DNA of 64,000 bases from Rheinheimera sp. (GCA_003482455.1 DMYW01000055.1:35498-99497), one strand, 5' to 3'. Numbered from the stretch's first letter, positions 7,860 through 18,200 are shown. Notes: generated by a model not told the origin, from the sequence alone. Numbers and translations: made by a program.

Positions 7860-9698
7860 ATGTCAACGTTATTGTTACTGGCGGCTGCCAGTGCTGCCGC
7901 TACGTCTGCAGCAACCTCTGCTTCTACCTCACAACCAATCGAACGTATTTCTATCTATGCCACGCGTCAGCCGCAGCGCATTGAGCAGGTCAATGCCAGC
8001 GTCAATTTAATTTCGCGCGATGACATCGAGTTGCGTCAGCCAAAAGACTTACCGTCACTGCTACAAAGCTTACCGGGTGTGGAAGTGGCGCGGCAGGGCA
8101 GTCGCGGCCAAACCAGCAGTATTTTTATCCGCGGTAGTGGTTCTAAATATGTACTTGTACTGATTGACGGCATGCGTGTGGGGTCAGCGACGCTTGGCTA
8201 TATGGATTTGTCGCAGTTGCCGCTGGATGGGGTCGAACAAATCGAATTGATCCGCGGCCCACGTGCTGCGCTCTATGGTTCGGATGCGGTCAGCGGTGTG
8301 ATTGCCATTACGACTCGCAAAGCTTCTGGAGTGACGTTATCAGCCAAAGTCGCTAGTCATGGCTTGGCGGAGACCTCGGTGCAAGGCGCCACCAGCATCG
8401 AGCAAACTCAGCTATTTGCGCAAGCAGGGTACGGCCGCGCCGACGGCATTCATGTATTGGATAAAGCTGGCGTTGATACGGACCGCGATGGCTTTCGCAA
8501 TCGATTTGTCCGCACCGGCATCCGCCAAGGTTTTGCCGGAGGTGATATCAGTTGGCAAAGCCAACTTAACCGTGGTTATAACCAGTTTGATTTTAACCCA
8601 GCGTGGGGCTTAGGGGCGGATGAAGCGAAAACCGGCCAAGATCAACACCAAGTGGCGGTGAGTTACCAAACGCCAATAGGCACTGCACTCAAACAAGTCA
8701 GTACGCAAGTTAAAGCCGGCCTTGGTCGTGATGACAGCTTGACCTATGGCAACGGCGCCTCGTACCGCTACATCACCAAGCGCCAAGAACTGGACGCGCA
8801 AAGTTTGCTTGAGTTTAGTGCAGACATCGATTGGTTAATTGGCGTCAACCGCACACGCGATGAGGTGGCAACGTCTGGCGATGCATACGTGCGCGAAAAC
8901 CGCGTAACCCAGAGCGCCTTTACGGCTCTGTCATGGCAGTTGGACGCGTTGCACTTAGACACGGCGCTGCGGCATGACCATGTGTCAGCCTATGATAGCT
9001 ATCAAACCTATCAGTGGGGTGCCAGCTACCAATTAACTGATAGTCTGCAAGCCCGCGTCAACCAAGGCTCGAGCTTTAAAGTACCAACCTACAACGATTT
9101 GTATTACCCAAACTTTGGTAATCCAGATTTACTGCCAGAAACGTCGTTGTCTCGCGAAGCCGGTGTGCGTTTTACGCCACAAGGCAAGGCACAAGTCACC
9201 ATAGATGCGGTGCATTTCCAACGTAACTTAAACAACATGATCGCGTACAACAGCGCAGTGTGGCAAAGCCAGAACATCGCAGCGGCGCGCCTGACTGGAT
9301 TTGAATACACGGTCGGTTTTGTTACGGCGCTCGGCGGTGCTGATATCCAGCACGAGTTGTTGGCCACCTACACAGATGGTGTCGATGAAGTAACGAAAAA
9401 CCGAGTGTTGCCGAACATTCCCAAACAAAAGTACCAGTATCAGTTCAGTACTGAGCGTGGCGATTGGCAATATCAAGGTCGCTTGGCTTATCGTGACAAG
9501 GTGCAAAGCCGAGCCACAGGCAAAGAAACAGTGGCCGCCAGTTATACCGTGAATGCTGGGGTTGGTTATCAATGGACGCCAACAACTGTCGTGCGGTTGA
9601 CGATCGACAACCTGTTTGACCGTAACTATCGCACTGACGGTGATTATTTTCAGCCAGGTCGCGAGTTTTCTCTTAGCGTGCAAACGACGTTGTTCTAA
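7860..9698 (+). CDS. btuB: TonB-dependent vitamin B12 outer-membrane receptor BtuB
   Basis: A 612-residue TonB-dependent receptor: plug domain with LPSLLQSLPGVEVARQGSR, IFIRGSG and IELIRGPRAALYGSDAVSG, then a 22-strand barrel region ending in phenylalanine (QTTLF), the outer-membrane sorting signal. The start is ATG at 7860 with AAGGAG 5 nt upstream; an in-frame TAA sits just before. The signal peptide (MSTLLLLAAASAAATSAATS) is odd in having no lysine or arginine. The cobalamin riboswitch directly upstream supports B12 as substrate. Energy would come from a TonB complex, such as the one at 49-53 kb. Confidence 0.95.
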   Translation: MSTLLLLAAASAAATSAATSASTSQPIERISIYATRQPQRIEQVNASVNLISRDDIELRQPKDLPSLLQSLPGVEVARQGSRGQTSSIFIRGSGSKYVLVLIDGMRVGSATLGYMDLSQLPLDGVEQIELIRGPRAALYGSDAVSGVIAITTRKASGVTLSAKVASHGLAETSVQGATSIEQTQLFAQAGYGRADGIHVLDKAGVDTDRDGFRNRFVRTGIRQGFAGGDISWQSQLNRGYNQFDFNPAWGLGADEAKTGQDQHQVAVSYQTPIGTALKQVSTQVKAGLGRDDSLTYGNGASYRYITKRQELDAQSLLEFSADIDWLIGVNRTRDEVATSGDAYVRENRVTQSAFTALSWQLDALHLDTALRHDHVSAYDSYQTYQWGASYQLTDSLQARVNQGSSFKVPTYNDLYYPNFGNPDLLPETSLSREAGVRFTPQGKAQVTIDAVHFQRNLNNMIAYNSAVWQSQNIAAARLTGFEYTVGFVTALGGADIQHELLATYTDGVDEVTKNRVLPNIPKQKYQYQFSTERGDWQYQGRLAYRDKVQSRATGKETVAASYTVNAGVGYQWTPTTVVRLTIDNLFDRNYRTDGDYFQPGREFSLSVQTTLF

Positions 9699-9707
9699 GC
9701 AGGAACG

Positions 9708-9736
9708 AAAAAGCCCCAGTTTTGGGGCTTTTTTTT
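9708..9736. terminator. Bidirectional terminator between btuB and msrA
   Basis: AGCCCC/GGGGCT stem (9712-9717 with 9724-9729), five A before it and eight T after it. It serves btuB on the plus strand and overlaps the msrA stop on the minus strand. Confidence 0.9.
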
Positions 9737-10280
9737 ACAATCCCGGTTGCTTCAAATAGGCCGAAAACTCTTTGCGAAACTTATGCAGTTTCGGTACGAC
9801 CAACAAGGAACAATAGGGCTGTTGTGGATTCGCATTGACGTAGCCTTGATGGTAACTCTCTGCGGCATAAAATGGCTCGGCAGCGCGGATCTGTGTGACA
9901 ATCGGCTCGCCTGAATAAGCATCGGTGGCATTGAGGCTGCCGATCAATTGTTCAGCGACTTGTTGTTGCTGCGGTGTGTAATAAAACCACACGGAGCGAT
10001 ATTGCGAACCAACGTCATTGCCTTGTTTGTCCATGCTGGTCGGGTCGTGTAGGTATAAAAACATTTCTAAAATCAATTTGATATCAATAAGATTCGAGTC
10101 GTAAGTCAGTTGCACCACTTCGACATGTCCTGTGTCGCCGCCACAGACGGCTTGGTAATTGGCGGTTGCCGCTGAGCCCCCCATGTAGCCACTCACGGCA
10201 CTTTCGATACCTCGCACCGAATTAAAAGCAGCTTCAATGCACCAAAAACAGCCTGCGCCTAGGGTAATTTTTTCCAGCAT
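9735..10280 (-). CDS. msrA: Peptide methionine (S)-S-oxide reductase MsrA
   Basis: MsrA repairs oxidised methionine (S-epimer). The 181-residue product has the catalytic motif GCFWC near residues 10-14, GYMGG, and GDTGHVEVVQ. Start chosen at ATG 10280 because CGGAG lies about 6 nt upstream; a GTG at 10286 would add two residues. It is divergent from the renalase-like flavoprotein gene. No MsrB domain or neighbour is present. Confidence 0.96.
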   Translation of the reverse strand: MLEKITLGAGCFWCIEAAFNSVRGIESAVSGYMGGSAATANYQAVCGGDTGHVEVVQLTYDSNLIDIKLILEMFLYLHDPTSMDKQGNDVGSQYRSVWFYYTPQQQQVAEQLIGSLNATDAYSGEPIVTQIRAAEPFYAAESYHQGYVNANPQQPYCSLLVVPKLHKFRKEFSAYLKQPGL

Positions 10281-10360
10281 GATCACTCCGATCTGTTTTT
10301 ACAGCCTTGCCGTAGTATAGTGACATTTTGCACAAACAACGTACGACTTGGAAAACTTGC

Positions 10361-11368
10361 ATGAGAAAACAGAGACATATCGCAATTATTGGTGCTGGCA
10401 TGACAGGCGCCTCGGCGGCGGCAACCTTGCGCCAGCACGGCTTTATGGTCACTGTGTTTGAAAAATCACGCGGTGCCGGCGGTCGTATGAGTTCAAAACG
10501 CACTGACTACGGGCCGCTGGATTTGGGCGCGCAATATTTCACCGCGCGGCACACAGACTTTGTAGCGCAGGTGGCGTTGTGGCAGCAAGCGCAGCAGGTG
10601 GCGGTGTGGCAGTTTGACCCCGCAGTTTGGGATGGCCAGCAACTGCAGCCATCGCCTGACCAGCAACTTCGTTATGTCGGCACGCCAACCATGAACGAAC
10701 CCGTAAAGGCATTGCTGGGCGATACGCCGTTGCATACGCAGTGCCGCATCGCCAATTGCCAATATCAACAAAGCAACGATAGCAGTATGCAACAAGGTCA
10801 ATGGCAATTGACCAGTGACGATGGTGCAATATATTTAGGCTTTGATGGTTTGCTGGTGACCACTCCTTTGCCACAGGCCAAAAACTTGATTGATGTGGCC
10901 GCCGTACATGCGATCCCTGACGCCTTGATGCAGCCTTGTTGGGCGCTGCAGCTGGTAACGTCAATGCCACTTGTTTCGGACATCCAAGGCATTTTTGTTA
11001 ACCAAGGTTTGTTGCGGTGGGTCAGTTGCCAAAGCGCCAAACCGGCGCGTCAAAGTCAGCCGCAAATTTGGTTGTTGCATTTCACGGCCGAGTTTACCCA
11101 AACGCATTTAGACATCGATGTTCAAGAACTTAAAGCGCTAGGCTGCTTGGAACTTGAACGCATGCTAGGGCAGCCGGTGCACGTTGAGGCCTTGGTGGCG
11201 CAGCGTTGGTTGTATGCCAATATCAATGACGCAGTCGCCGAGCCAGGCATCTATACCGATTTGGCGCAGCAGCTAGTGGTGGCCGGTGATTGGAGTTTTG
11301 GTGGCCGGGTTGAAAATGCCTATTTGGCAGGACGTCAAGCGGCACAGTGGTGGATCCGGCAAGAGTAA
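10361..11368 (+). CDS. Renalase-like FAD-dependent NAD(P)/amine oxidase family protein
   Basis: The N-terminus IAIIGAGMTGASAAATL is a dinucleotide-binding GxGxxG fold for FAD, followed by VFEKSRGAGGRMSSKR and LDLGAQYFTAR, the pattern of renalase-like flavoproteins. The end (GDWSFGGRVENAYLAGRQAA) is the usual C-terminal FAD contact. Bacterial members oxidise aberrant dihydro-NAD(P)H isomers or have unknown substrates. Length is 335 aa from ATG 10361; an upstream TTG at 10328 is less likely. Divergent from msrA with an 80-bp shared promoter region, so both may belong to an oxidative repair response; that link is inference. Confidence 0.85.
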   Translation: MRKQRHIAIIGAGMTGASAAATLRQHGFMVTVFEKSRGAGGRMSSKRTDYGPLDLGAQYFTARHTDFVAQVALWQQAQQVAVWQFDPAVWDGQQLQPSPDQQLRYVGTPTMNEPVKALLGDTPLHTQCRIANCQYQQSNDSSMQQGQWQLTSDDGAIYLGFDGLLVTTPLPQAKNLIDVAAVHAIPDALMQPCWALQLVTSMPLVSDIQGIFVNQGLLRWVSCQSAKPARQSQPQIWLLHFTAEFTQTHLDIDVQELKALGCLELERMLGQPVHVEALVAQRWLYANINDAVAEPGIYTDLAQQLVVAGDWSFGGRVENAYLAGRQAAQWWIRQE

Positions 11369-11416
11369 CTTGTGCGGAGCCGATCAAGTTTTCTGATAAC
11401 AGCAAGGAGTACAACC

Positions 11417-11794
11417 ATGGGATTATTTAGCGGTTTGTTTGGTAACGCAGGCGTTGCCGATATTGATGACGTCAAGCAAGAAATTGGCGGCATGTTGGCC
11501 GATGGTGAGCAGATAGATATTGCGTTTAGCTTGATCCGTGACTTGATTGTATTTACCAATCGCCGGCTGATTTTGATTGATAAACAGGGGCTGACGGGCT
11601 CGAAAGTCGATTATCAATCCATACCGTATCGTTCAATCGTGCGTTTTTCCGCGGAAACAAAAGGGCATTTTGATCTCGAGTCGGAGTTGGTGTTGTGGTT
11701 ATCTTCAACCGAGCAGCCGATCCGCAAAACCTTTGCCAAAGACAGCAACATCTTGGCCGTGCAAAAAGCCTTGGCGACCTATGTTTGTAAATAG
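11417..11794 (+). CDS. PH domain-containing protein (YokE/bPH type)
   Basis: A 125-residue soluble protein starting MGLFSGLFGNAGVADIDDV at ATG 11417, with AAGGAG 7 nt upstream. The core IVFTNRRLILIDKQGL and YRSIVRFSAET, then the end with LAVQKAL, are typical of the small bacterial pleckstrin-homology domain family. Function is unknown; family members may bind proteins rather than lipids. It lies 48 bp after the flavoprotein gene on the same strand and could be cotranscribed. Confidence 0.8.
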   Translation: MGLFSGLFGNAGVADIDDVKQEIGGMLADGEQIDIAFSLIRDLIVFTNRRLILIDKQGLTGSKVDYQSIPYRSIVRFSAETKGHFDLESELVLWLSSTEQPIRKTFAKDSNILAVQKALATYVCK

Positions 11795-11936
11795 CGGTTT
11801 GTAACCAGAGTTGGTAACCAGCGGTTGGAGGTATGTGGCGACATAGCCCGTTCGTGCTGCGCCATTGCGTGCAACGCGCCCGCGTCACCGGGCATGTGGA
11901 GCTAGTGCAGAGGCCTGCACGACGAAACTGAGGCGC

Positions 11937-12752
11937 TTAGCGCGCCTGATGACGCAGCCGCTCAATGCCTTGGCATAATTGTTCTATGCCATCGATAGTG
12001 CGCAGCGTCGCACGATGCAATAAATCTGCATTGACCGTGAGTTGCGGCAGTTTTGAAAGCGCTGGCCATTGTTGATAGTCAAAATGCGCTCGCGGCTCGT
12101 TGACTGAACTAGGCAAGATAAGCAGTTCGGGTGGGGTTGCAACCAAACGCTCGATACTGACTTGCGGATAGGCGGTGGTGAGGGCGGGGCTAGCCACAGC
12201 GCCACAAAGTTTCAGTGCTTGCGCCGGCCAATCGTTGCTGCCGACTGTGGTCAGCGGGTCATGCCAAATTTCATAAAACACCGAAACAGTGCGGCCTTGT
12301 TGGTAAACCTTCAATGCGCCAAGGCGTTGTTCGGTTTGTTTGGCAAGCGTTTGGGCTTTTTGTTGCTGGCCTGTAAGCTCGCCAAGGTGCTTGAGCAATC
12401 CGACAATATCTGCCGGCTGTTGCGGCTCAAAACCGACGCTTTTGATCCCCAACCGCGTCAAGGATTCGATGTCTTGCGGTTTGCTGCCCGAGCGCCAATA
12501 CAGCACCAAGTCGGGTTTTAACGCGATGATTTTTTCGAGCTGGATCCCTTGGAAATTGCCCAGCCGCGGCAGCTGTTTGGCTGCTTCTGGGTAGTCGGCA
12601 AATTCGACCGTGCCGACAATCTGCGAGCCGGCGTCGATGCTGTACAGCAATTCGACCAAATTAGGCGCCAGCACCACTAAACGCGCTGCCGCCACGCTTG
12701 GGGCGAAGCAAAGCAGCAGACAGCAGCATGCCCAACAGGCCCACCGGATCAC
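11937..12752 (-). CDS. btuF: Cobalamin-binding periplasmic protein BtuF
   Basis: BtuF captures B12 in the periplasm and hands it to BtuCD. The product (271 aa) has a cysteine-rich hydrophobic signal sequence ending near SVAAA, then RLVVLAPNLVELLYSI and PRLGNFQGIQLEKIIALKPDLVL, the signature of cobalamin/Fe-siderophore binding proteins. I place the start at GTG 12752, giving a GTGA overlap with the cobO stop; an adjacent TTG at 12755 is also possible. Last gene of btuD-btuC-cobO-btuF. Confidence 0.92.
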   Translation of the reverse strand: MIRWACWACCCLLLCFAPSVAAARLVVLAPNLVELLYSIDAGSQIVGTVEFADYPEAAKQLPRLGNFQGIQLEKIIALKPDLVLYWRSGSKPQDIESLTRLGIKSVGFEPQQPADIVGLLKHLGELTGQQQKAQTLAKQTEQRLGALKVYQQGRTVSVFYEIWHDPLTTVGSNDWPAQALKLCGAVASPALTTAYPQVSIERLVATPPELLILPSSVNEPRAHFDYQQWPALSKLPQLTVNADLLHRATLRTIDGIEQLCQGIERLRHQAR

Positions 12753-13345
12753 CAATCGACCCCTTGTTGCGCCCGCACGCCCGCATCAAATGCATGGCGG
12801 ACATTGTCGATTTCGCTGATGGTATCTGCCATGTCGAGCAAAGCGCGATGGCAGGCGCGGCCGGTGACCACCACATGCTGCATTGCTGGGCGCTTAGCAA
12901 TGGCCTCGAGCACTTCGTCTAGCGGTAGATAGTGATAGCTGAGCATGTAGGTTAATTCATCAAGCAACACCAGTTGGATGCTTGGATCGGCCAAAAACTG
13001 CTTGGCTTGTTGCCAGACTTCGGTCGCTGCAGCGATATCTGCGGCGCGGTCTTGGGTATCCCAAGTAAAGCCTGTCGCCATCACTGCAAACGGCACGCCG
13101 TGGTGAGACAGCAAATTGCGCTCGCCGTTGTCCCAACTGCCTTTGATAAACTGCACCACGGCAGCTTTGTAACCGTGCCCCACTGCGCGGCACACACAGC
13201 CAAACCCGGCGGTGGACTTGCCTTTGCCGTTGCCAGTGATCACCAACAACAAGCCTTTGTCGATGTGTGCCTTAGCAACGCGGGCATCGACTTGCTCTTT
13301 CAGTCGTTGTTGGCGTTGTTGATGTTTGGTTTGTTTATCCAGCAT
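12749..13345 (-). CDS. cobO: Cob(I)yrinic acid a,c-diamide adenosyltransferase
   Basis: CobO/BtuR attaches the adenosyl group to cob(I)alamin, making coenzyme B12. The 198-residue product has the P-loop GNGKGKST at residues 38-45 and the family blocks VVQFIKGSWDNGERN, LVLLDELTYMLSYHYL and VVVTGRACHRALLDMAD. Its start overlaps the btuC stop by 11 bp and its stop overlaps the btuF start by 4 bp. Position inside the transport operon implies imported B12 is adenosylated on arrival. Confidence 0.96.
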   Translation of the reverse strand: MLDKQTKHQQRQQRLKEQVDARVAKAHIDKGLLLVITGNGKGKSTAGFGCVCRAVGHGYKAAVVQFIKGSWDNGERNLLSHHGVPFAVMATGFTWDTQDRAADIAAATEVWQQAKQFLADPSIQLVLLDELTYMLSYHYLPLDEVLEAIAKRPAMQHVVVTGRACHRALLDMADTISEIDNVRHAFDAGVRAQQGVDW

Positions 13346-14318
13346 GATTCTTTGAACTTCTTAATAACAACAGCAGGAAGCATACGGCTCCTGCGCCAGA
13401 ACAGACCACTCCCAGCGGCAGTTCTTGGTTGGTGAGTACCAGCCGCGAGCTGGTATCGGCCAGCAACAAAAAAATACCGCCGACCATGGCGCTGGCGGGA
13501 AGTAGCCGATACAGATGAGCACCAACGAGCAAGCGACACAGTTGTGGGATCACCAAGCCTACCAAGGCGATACCGCCGCAATAGGCCACAGTAACGGCCG
13601 TCAAGGCGCAGACGATCAGCAAGCTGACCAACTGAACTTTTCCGACCGCCACACCGACGGAGCGGGCAAAGGTTTCACTGCACGATAGCGCCAGCAGCTC
13701 TCGGCGAAAACGCCAAAGCAACAAACTCGACACACAGAGCGTCAAAGTAACATGCGCCGCGGCGCTCCAGCTGGCGTTGGCGACACTACCCATCAACCAA
13801 AACAAAATTTTGCCAGCGGCTAAATTCGATTGCAGATACAGCAACAAAGACAGCAGGCTGCTGAGTAAAAACGACACCGCAATGCCTGCTAGCAGCAGCT
13901 GCAATACGCTGCGTTGCCGGCTGAGATGTATACAAGCAAGCACCAGGCAAGCTGCTGCGAGCGCGCCGAGGAATGCGGCGAGCGGTAGACTCCAGCCCTC
14001 AAGCGGCCAGCATAATTGTTGGAGGGCAATGCCAACGCCTGCTCCTGACACCAAGCCAAATAAATAGGGATCGGCCAGCTGATTGCGACTAATGCTTTGC
14101 ATCAAAGCGCCGCTTAGTGCCAATGCACTGCCTGCGGCAAAGGCGAGGGCGATGCGTGGTAAACGCAATTGCCAGAGGATCTGCGCCTCCAGTTGTTGCG
14201 CTTCGCTACTGGGTGTTTGCCATAGCCACTGCAGGGATACGGGCACAGCACCGAATTGCAAAGATAACAACATGGCCGCCGTTAAACAGCAGGCGATGCC
14301 AAGCCAAAACTTGCTCAT
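13335..14318 (-). CDS. btuC: Vitamin B12 ABC transporter permease BtuC
   Basis: A 327-residue FecCD-family inner-membrane permease with about ten hydrophobic segments. Typical blocks are LRLPRIALAFAAGSALALSG, QSISRNQLADPYLFGLVSGAG and GGIALVGLVIPQLCRLLVG. It overlaps btuD upstream (4 bp, ATGA) and cobO downstream. Substrate assignment rests on the neighbours btuF and cobO; the fold alone would also fit siderophore transport. Confidence 0.92.
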   Translation of the reverse strand: MSKFWLGIACCLTAAMLLSLQFGAVPVSLQWLWQTPSSEAQQLEAQILWQLRLPRIALAFAAGSALALSGALMQSISRNQLADPYLFGLVSGAGVGIALQQLCWPLEGWSLPLAAFLGALAAACLVLACIHLSRQRSVLQLLLAGIAVSFLLSSLLSLLLYLQSNLAAGKILFWLMGSVANASWSAAAHVTLTLCVSSLLLWRFRRELLALSCSETFARSVGVAVGKVQLVSLLIVCALTAVTVAYCGGIALVGLVIPQLCRLLVGAHLYRLLPASAMVGGIFLLLADTSSRLVLTNQELPLGVVCSGAGAVCFLLLLLRSSKNHAG

Positions 14319-15091
14319 GCCAGCTCCTTGGGTGGGAAAAATTGCACTCGCAGTCGTTGCTGCTGCGCATCGAAGCTCACGTCACACGGACATTGATACA
14401 CGTCACTTAACAGGTCCGCTTGTAACACTTCAGCAGGCGTGCCAAACGCGCGTTGCTCGCCATTGGCCAGCAGCAGTAACTTGTCACAGTACCAAGCGGC
14501 CAACGTCAAATCATGAAAGCTCGCCACCACACTGCGTTGCTGGCGTTTTAATTGCGCCAGCAGTTGATGTTGATGTCGCACGTCCAAGTGATTGGCGGGT
14601 TCATCGAGCAGCCACAGCGGCGCTTGTTGCGCGGCGAGTCGAGCGAGTTGGCAGCGTTGCCACTCGCCGCCTGAGAGCTGTTCACAGCGGCGATGCTGCA
14701 AAGCCGCTAAGTCAAATTGGCTGAGTGCGTTATCTATTTCCACAGCATGGTCATCCAGCGGTGAATACCAGTGCAGATAGGGCAGGCGACCGAGCGCGAC
14801 AAATTGGCGCACGGTTAACGCATCGGGGGCCGTTTGCTGCTGCGGTAACAGCACCAGCTGTTTGGCGCGCTGGACGCTGCTTTGCATCGCCAGCGCTTGG
14901 CCAGCAAGTTGCAAAGTACCCTGACTCGGCAGTTCTTGATTAATTGCCAACAACAAGCTGGTTTTGCCGGCGCCATTGGGCCCGAGCACACCCACTAATT
15001 CACCTGCACCGACAACAAAACTAACGCCACGCAGCACAGACTGCTGCTGACGTTGCACTTGGAGTTGGTCGACGAGAAGCAAAGCGGGCAT
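14315..15091 (-). CDS. btuD: Vitamin B12 ABC transporter ATPase BtuD
   Basis: A 258-residue ABC ATPase: Walker A GPNGAGKT (37-44), Q-loop LLPQQQ, signature LSGGEWQRCQLARL, Walker B WLLDEPANHLD. I chose ATG 15091 (MPALLLVDQ); a GTG/ATG-type extension to 15169 would add 26 residues with no family similarity and run into the region just before the efflux-pump terminator. First gene of the transport operon; no riboswitch fits in the about 90 bp upstream. Confidence 0.92.
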   Translation of the reverse strand: MPALLLVDQLQVQRQQQSVLRGVSFVVGAGELVGVLGPNGAGKTSLLLAINQELPSQGTLQLAGQALAMQSSVQRAKQLVLLPQQQTAPDALTVRQFVALGRLPYLHWYSPLDDHAVEIDNALSQFDLAALQHRRCEQLSGGEWQRCQLARLAAQQAPLWLLDEPANHLDVRHQHQLLAQLKRQQRSVVASFHDLTLAAWYCDKLLLLANGEQRAFGTPAEVLQADLLSDVYQCPCDVSFDAQQQRLRVQFFPPKELA

Positions 15092-15170
15092 GAGACCTAG
15101 GTTTTTCACAGCCAAAGATGCTTGGATTCTAACAAAGCTGGCGCAGCAGTGCCGCAGTATATGCCGCAAA

Positions 15171-15203
15171 CCATAAAAAATAACCCAGCCGAAGCTGGGT
15201 TAT
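15171..15203 (-). terminator. Terminator of the RND efflux operon
   Basis: Nine-bp stem TAACCCAGC/GCTGGGTTA with a four-base loop; on the minus strand it is followed by TTTTTT. It lies 14 bp past the stop of the RND permease gene and upstream of btuD. Confidence 0.88.
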
Positions 15204-15216
15204 GTCGTGGATTTAT

Positions 15217-18200
15217 TTACTTTTTCTGCTCGAGGATTGCCAATTGCTGCTCGATTTTCTTCGGTGAGCCTGTGTTGCGCGCCAGCAACACATACGCGGC
15301 GGGGACTACATAAATCGTCAAGAAAGTAGCAAACGCTACCCCGGCGAAAATCACCATACCGATCACCATCCGACTTTCCGAACCAGGCCCGCTGGTGACA
15401 ATCAGTGGGATAGCACTCATCACTGTAGTAAACGCTGTCATGGTGATAGGGCGAAGGCGCTGCACGGCGGCTTGTTGGATCGCTTGCATGAACTCCACCC
15501 CGGCGTCCCGCAGTTGGTTGGCGAATTCGACAATCAAGATACCGTTTTTCGCCACTAACCCTATGATCATCACCAGACCTATCTGCGAATAGATATTGAG
15601 CGTCATGCCGGCGAGGTACAGGCCGCCAAGCGCCCCGGCGAGGCCAAGCGGCACCGTCAGCATAATCACCAAGGGGTGAATAAAGCTTTCAAACTGGGCG
15701 GCAAGAACCAAATAAGTGATGACCAGTGCGAGCACAAAGATAAACACCGTCGATTCGCCGCTGTTTTTATACATCAGCGACTCACCTTTGTAATCGATGC
15801 CGCCGACGTCTTTGATTTCTGTGCGCACCACGTTTTCTAGATACTCCAGTGCTTCACCGAGGCTGTAGCCAGGCGCTAAGTTGGCAGAAATGGTGATGGC
15901 GCGTTGTCGGTTGTAGCGGTTAAGCGTTGATGACGTCGCTTCTTCACGCAAGGTGACTAAGTTATCCAGCGGGATCAATTGCTTGGTCGCAGCGCTGCGC
16001 ACATAAACATTGGTGATGTTGCCTGGCTTGGTAAATTCATCGTCGGCGCCTTCTAAAATCACGTCGTATTCTTTGCCGCGATCAAGGAAGGTGGTGACAC
16101 GACGGCCACCCAGCATGGCTTCCAGCGCACGACCCACCACACCAACGGTCAAGCCCAAATCAGCAGCCCGTTCGGTGTTGATATCCACCAATACCTGCGG
16201 CACTGTTTCTTTGTAGTCATGGTCGACCATCAGCAGTTTCGGGTTTTCCCGGACTTTGGCGAGGACTATGTCACGCCACTTCGCTAGCTCTTCGTAGGTA
16301 TTGCCTTGGATCACAAATTGCACCGGACGACCGCCACCTGGGCCACCGCCACCGCCGCGACCGGCCGTTAAGCCGCCACGCACCACAGGGATGGCGCGCA
16401 CGTCAGGCAGTTTGTTCAGTTCGCTACCAATTTTTAGCATCAATTCAGGGGTGCGCGGCTGGCCGTTGTGCCAGTTTTCGCTGTTGACAATCGCCATGCC
16501 GCCGGTGCCGCCAAACGCTGGCACACGGATCAATAAGCGGGTTAATTCACCTTTTTCGTAGTAGGGCAGCAGCATGTCTTCAATCAACCGCATGTTTTTT
16601 TGGTTGCTTTGGAAGCTAGCGCCTTCGGCGGGGCTCATCATGACAAAAAACGCACCTCGGTCTTCTTGCGGTGCCAGTTCCGAAGGCAGGCGATGCAGCA
16701 GTAACACGCTGGCAAGCGTACACAAGCCAAGCACCGCCATCGCTGGCCATTTGTGTACCGTAACAATGCGTAACTGCGCCAAATAAGCGGCTTCAATACG
16801 TTGAAACGCCCCATGCACAGCGTGACTAAAGCCTGATTTGCTACCGCCTGTGGTCAGCATTTTGCTAGCAAGCATCGGTGATAAGGTCAGTGCAGTGACG
16901 GCCGAAAATGCCACCGCAGCCGCGACAGCCAGTGCAAATTCCGTGAATAACTTCCCTAGGTCACCTTGCATAAAGACCAGCGGTACAAACACTGAAATCA
17001 GTACTAAGGTGGTGGCAACCACGGCAAAGCCGACTTCTCGAGCGCCGTGGTAGGCGGCAAGTAGCGGATGTTGGCCTTGTTCAATCCGGCGATAAATGTT
17101 TTCTAGCACGACGATTGAGTCGTCAACGACCAGACCGATGGCGAGTACCAGCGCCAGCAAGGTCAACAAGTTAATCGAAAAATCCAACGCATACAACACG
17201 GTAAAGGCTGCTACCAGCGCGACTGGAACTGTGATAGCCGGGATAAAAGTCGCCCGCACATTGCCAAGGAACATAAAAATCACAAATACCACTAGCACCA
17301 TGGCAATGCCGAGTGTGTTGTACACCTCGTGAATGGATTCGGAGATAAACAACGAAGAATCATAACCGGGCGTGATCGTGGTGCCTTTGGGCAAGGATGC
17401 TTTGATCCGCTCCACTTCCGCGCGAGCGTTTCGCACCACATCTAAGGTGTTGGCTTTGGACTGTTTGATAATGCCAATACCCAATACGTTTTTGCCGTCG
17501 CTACGAAACTCAGATTCTTCGTTTTCAGCCGACAGCACCACATCAGCAACTTCGCCTAAGCGCACTAGATAGTTGTTGTCGCCTTTTTTCACCACCATGC
17601 GGCGGTAATCATCTTGGGTTTTGTAGGTGCGGATCACTCGAACAATAAAATCGCGGTCAGCGGACTTGATATTGCCGGCTGGCAACTCGACGTTTTCGCT
17701 GCGCAGCATGCTTTCGATGTCTTCGACGGTGACGTTACGCGCCGCCATGGCATCTTTGTTCAGCCAAATTCGCAGTGCGTATTTGCGCTCGCCACCAATT
17801 TGCAAACGGGCCACACCATCAACCACCGAAAAACGCTCGACTATGTAGCGGTTGGCGTAGTCCGTCAGTTCTAAGTTCGACATGGTGTCGCTACTGAGCA
17901 AGAACCACGCGATGGTGTCGTCATCACCGTTGGCTTTGACCACTTGCGGCTGGCGGGCTTGGTCGGGCAGGCGCTCGGTAATGCGGCTGACCCGCTCACG
18001 CACGTCGTTGGCCGCTGCGTCGATATCACGGTTGATATTAAATTCGATCGTCACGTTGGAGCGGCCAACACGACTGCTGGACGAGACGTTGACTATGCCT
18101 TCGACGCCACTGATTAAGTCTTCCAGCGGCTGGGTGATTTTCGACTCGACAATTTCCGCCGAGGCGCCAGGGTAATCGGTGCTGATAGTGACAATCGGTG

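Noticed and set aside
7754..8010. Open frames over the riboswitch
   Set aside because: They are produced by the conserved RNA sequence and the btuB 5' end; the riboswitch and btuB explain the region.
11833..11931. 32-codon frame starting MWRHSPFV after the PH-domain gene
   Set aside because: GGAGG lies only 2 nt from the ATG, arginine content is high, and no family or coupling supports it.
15092..15216. A second cobalamin riboswitch before btuD
   Set aside because: Only about 90 bp are free before the efflux terminator and no B12 box or aptamer motifs are present.
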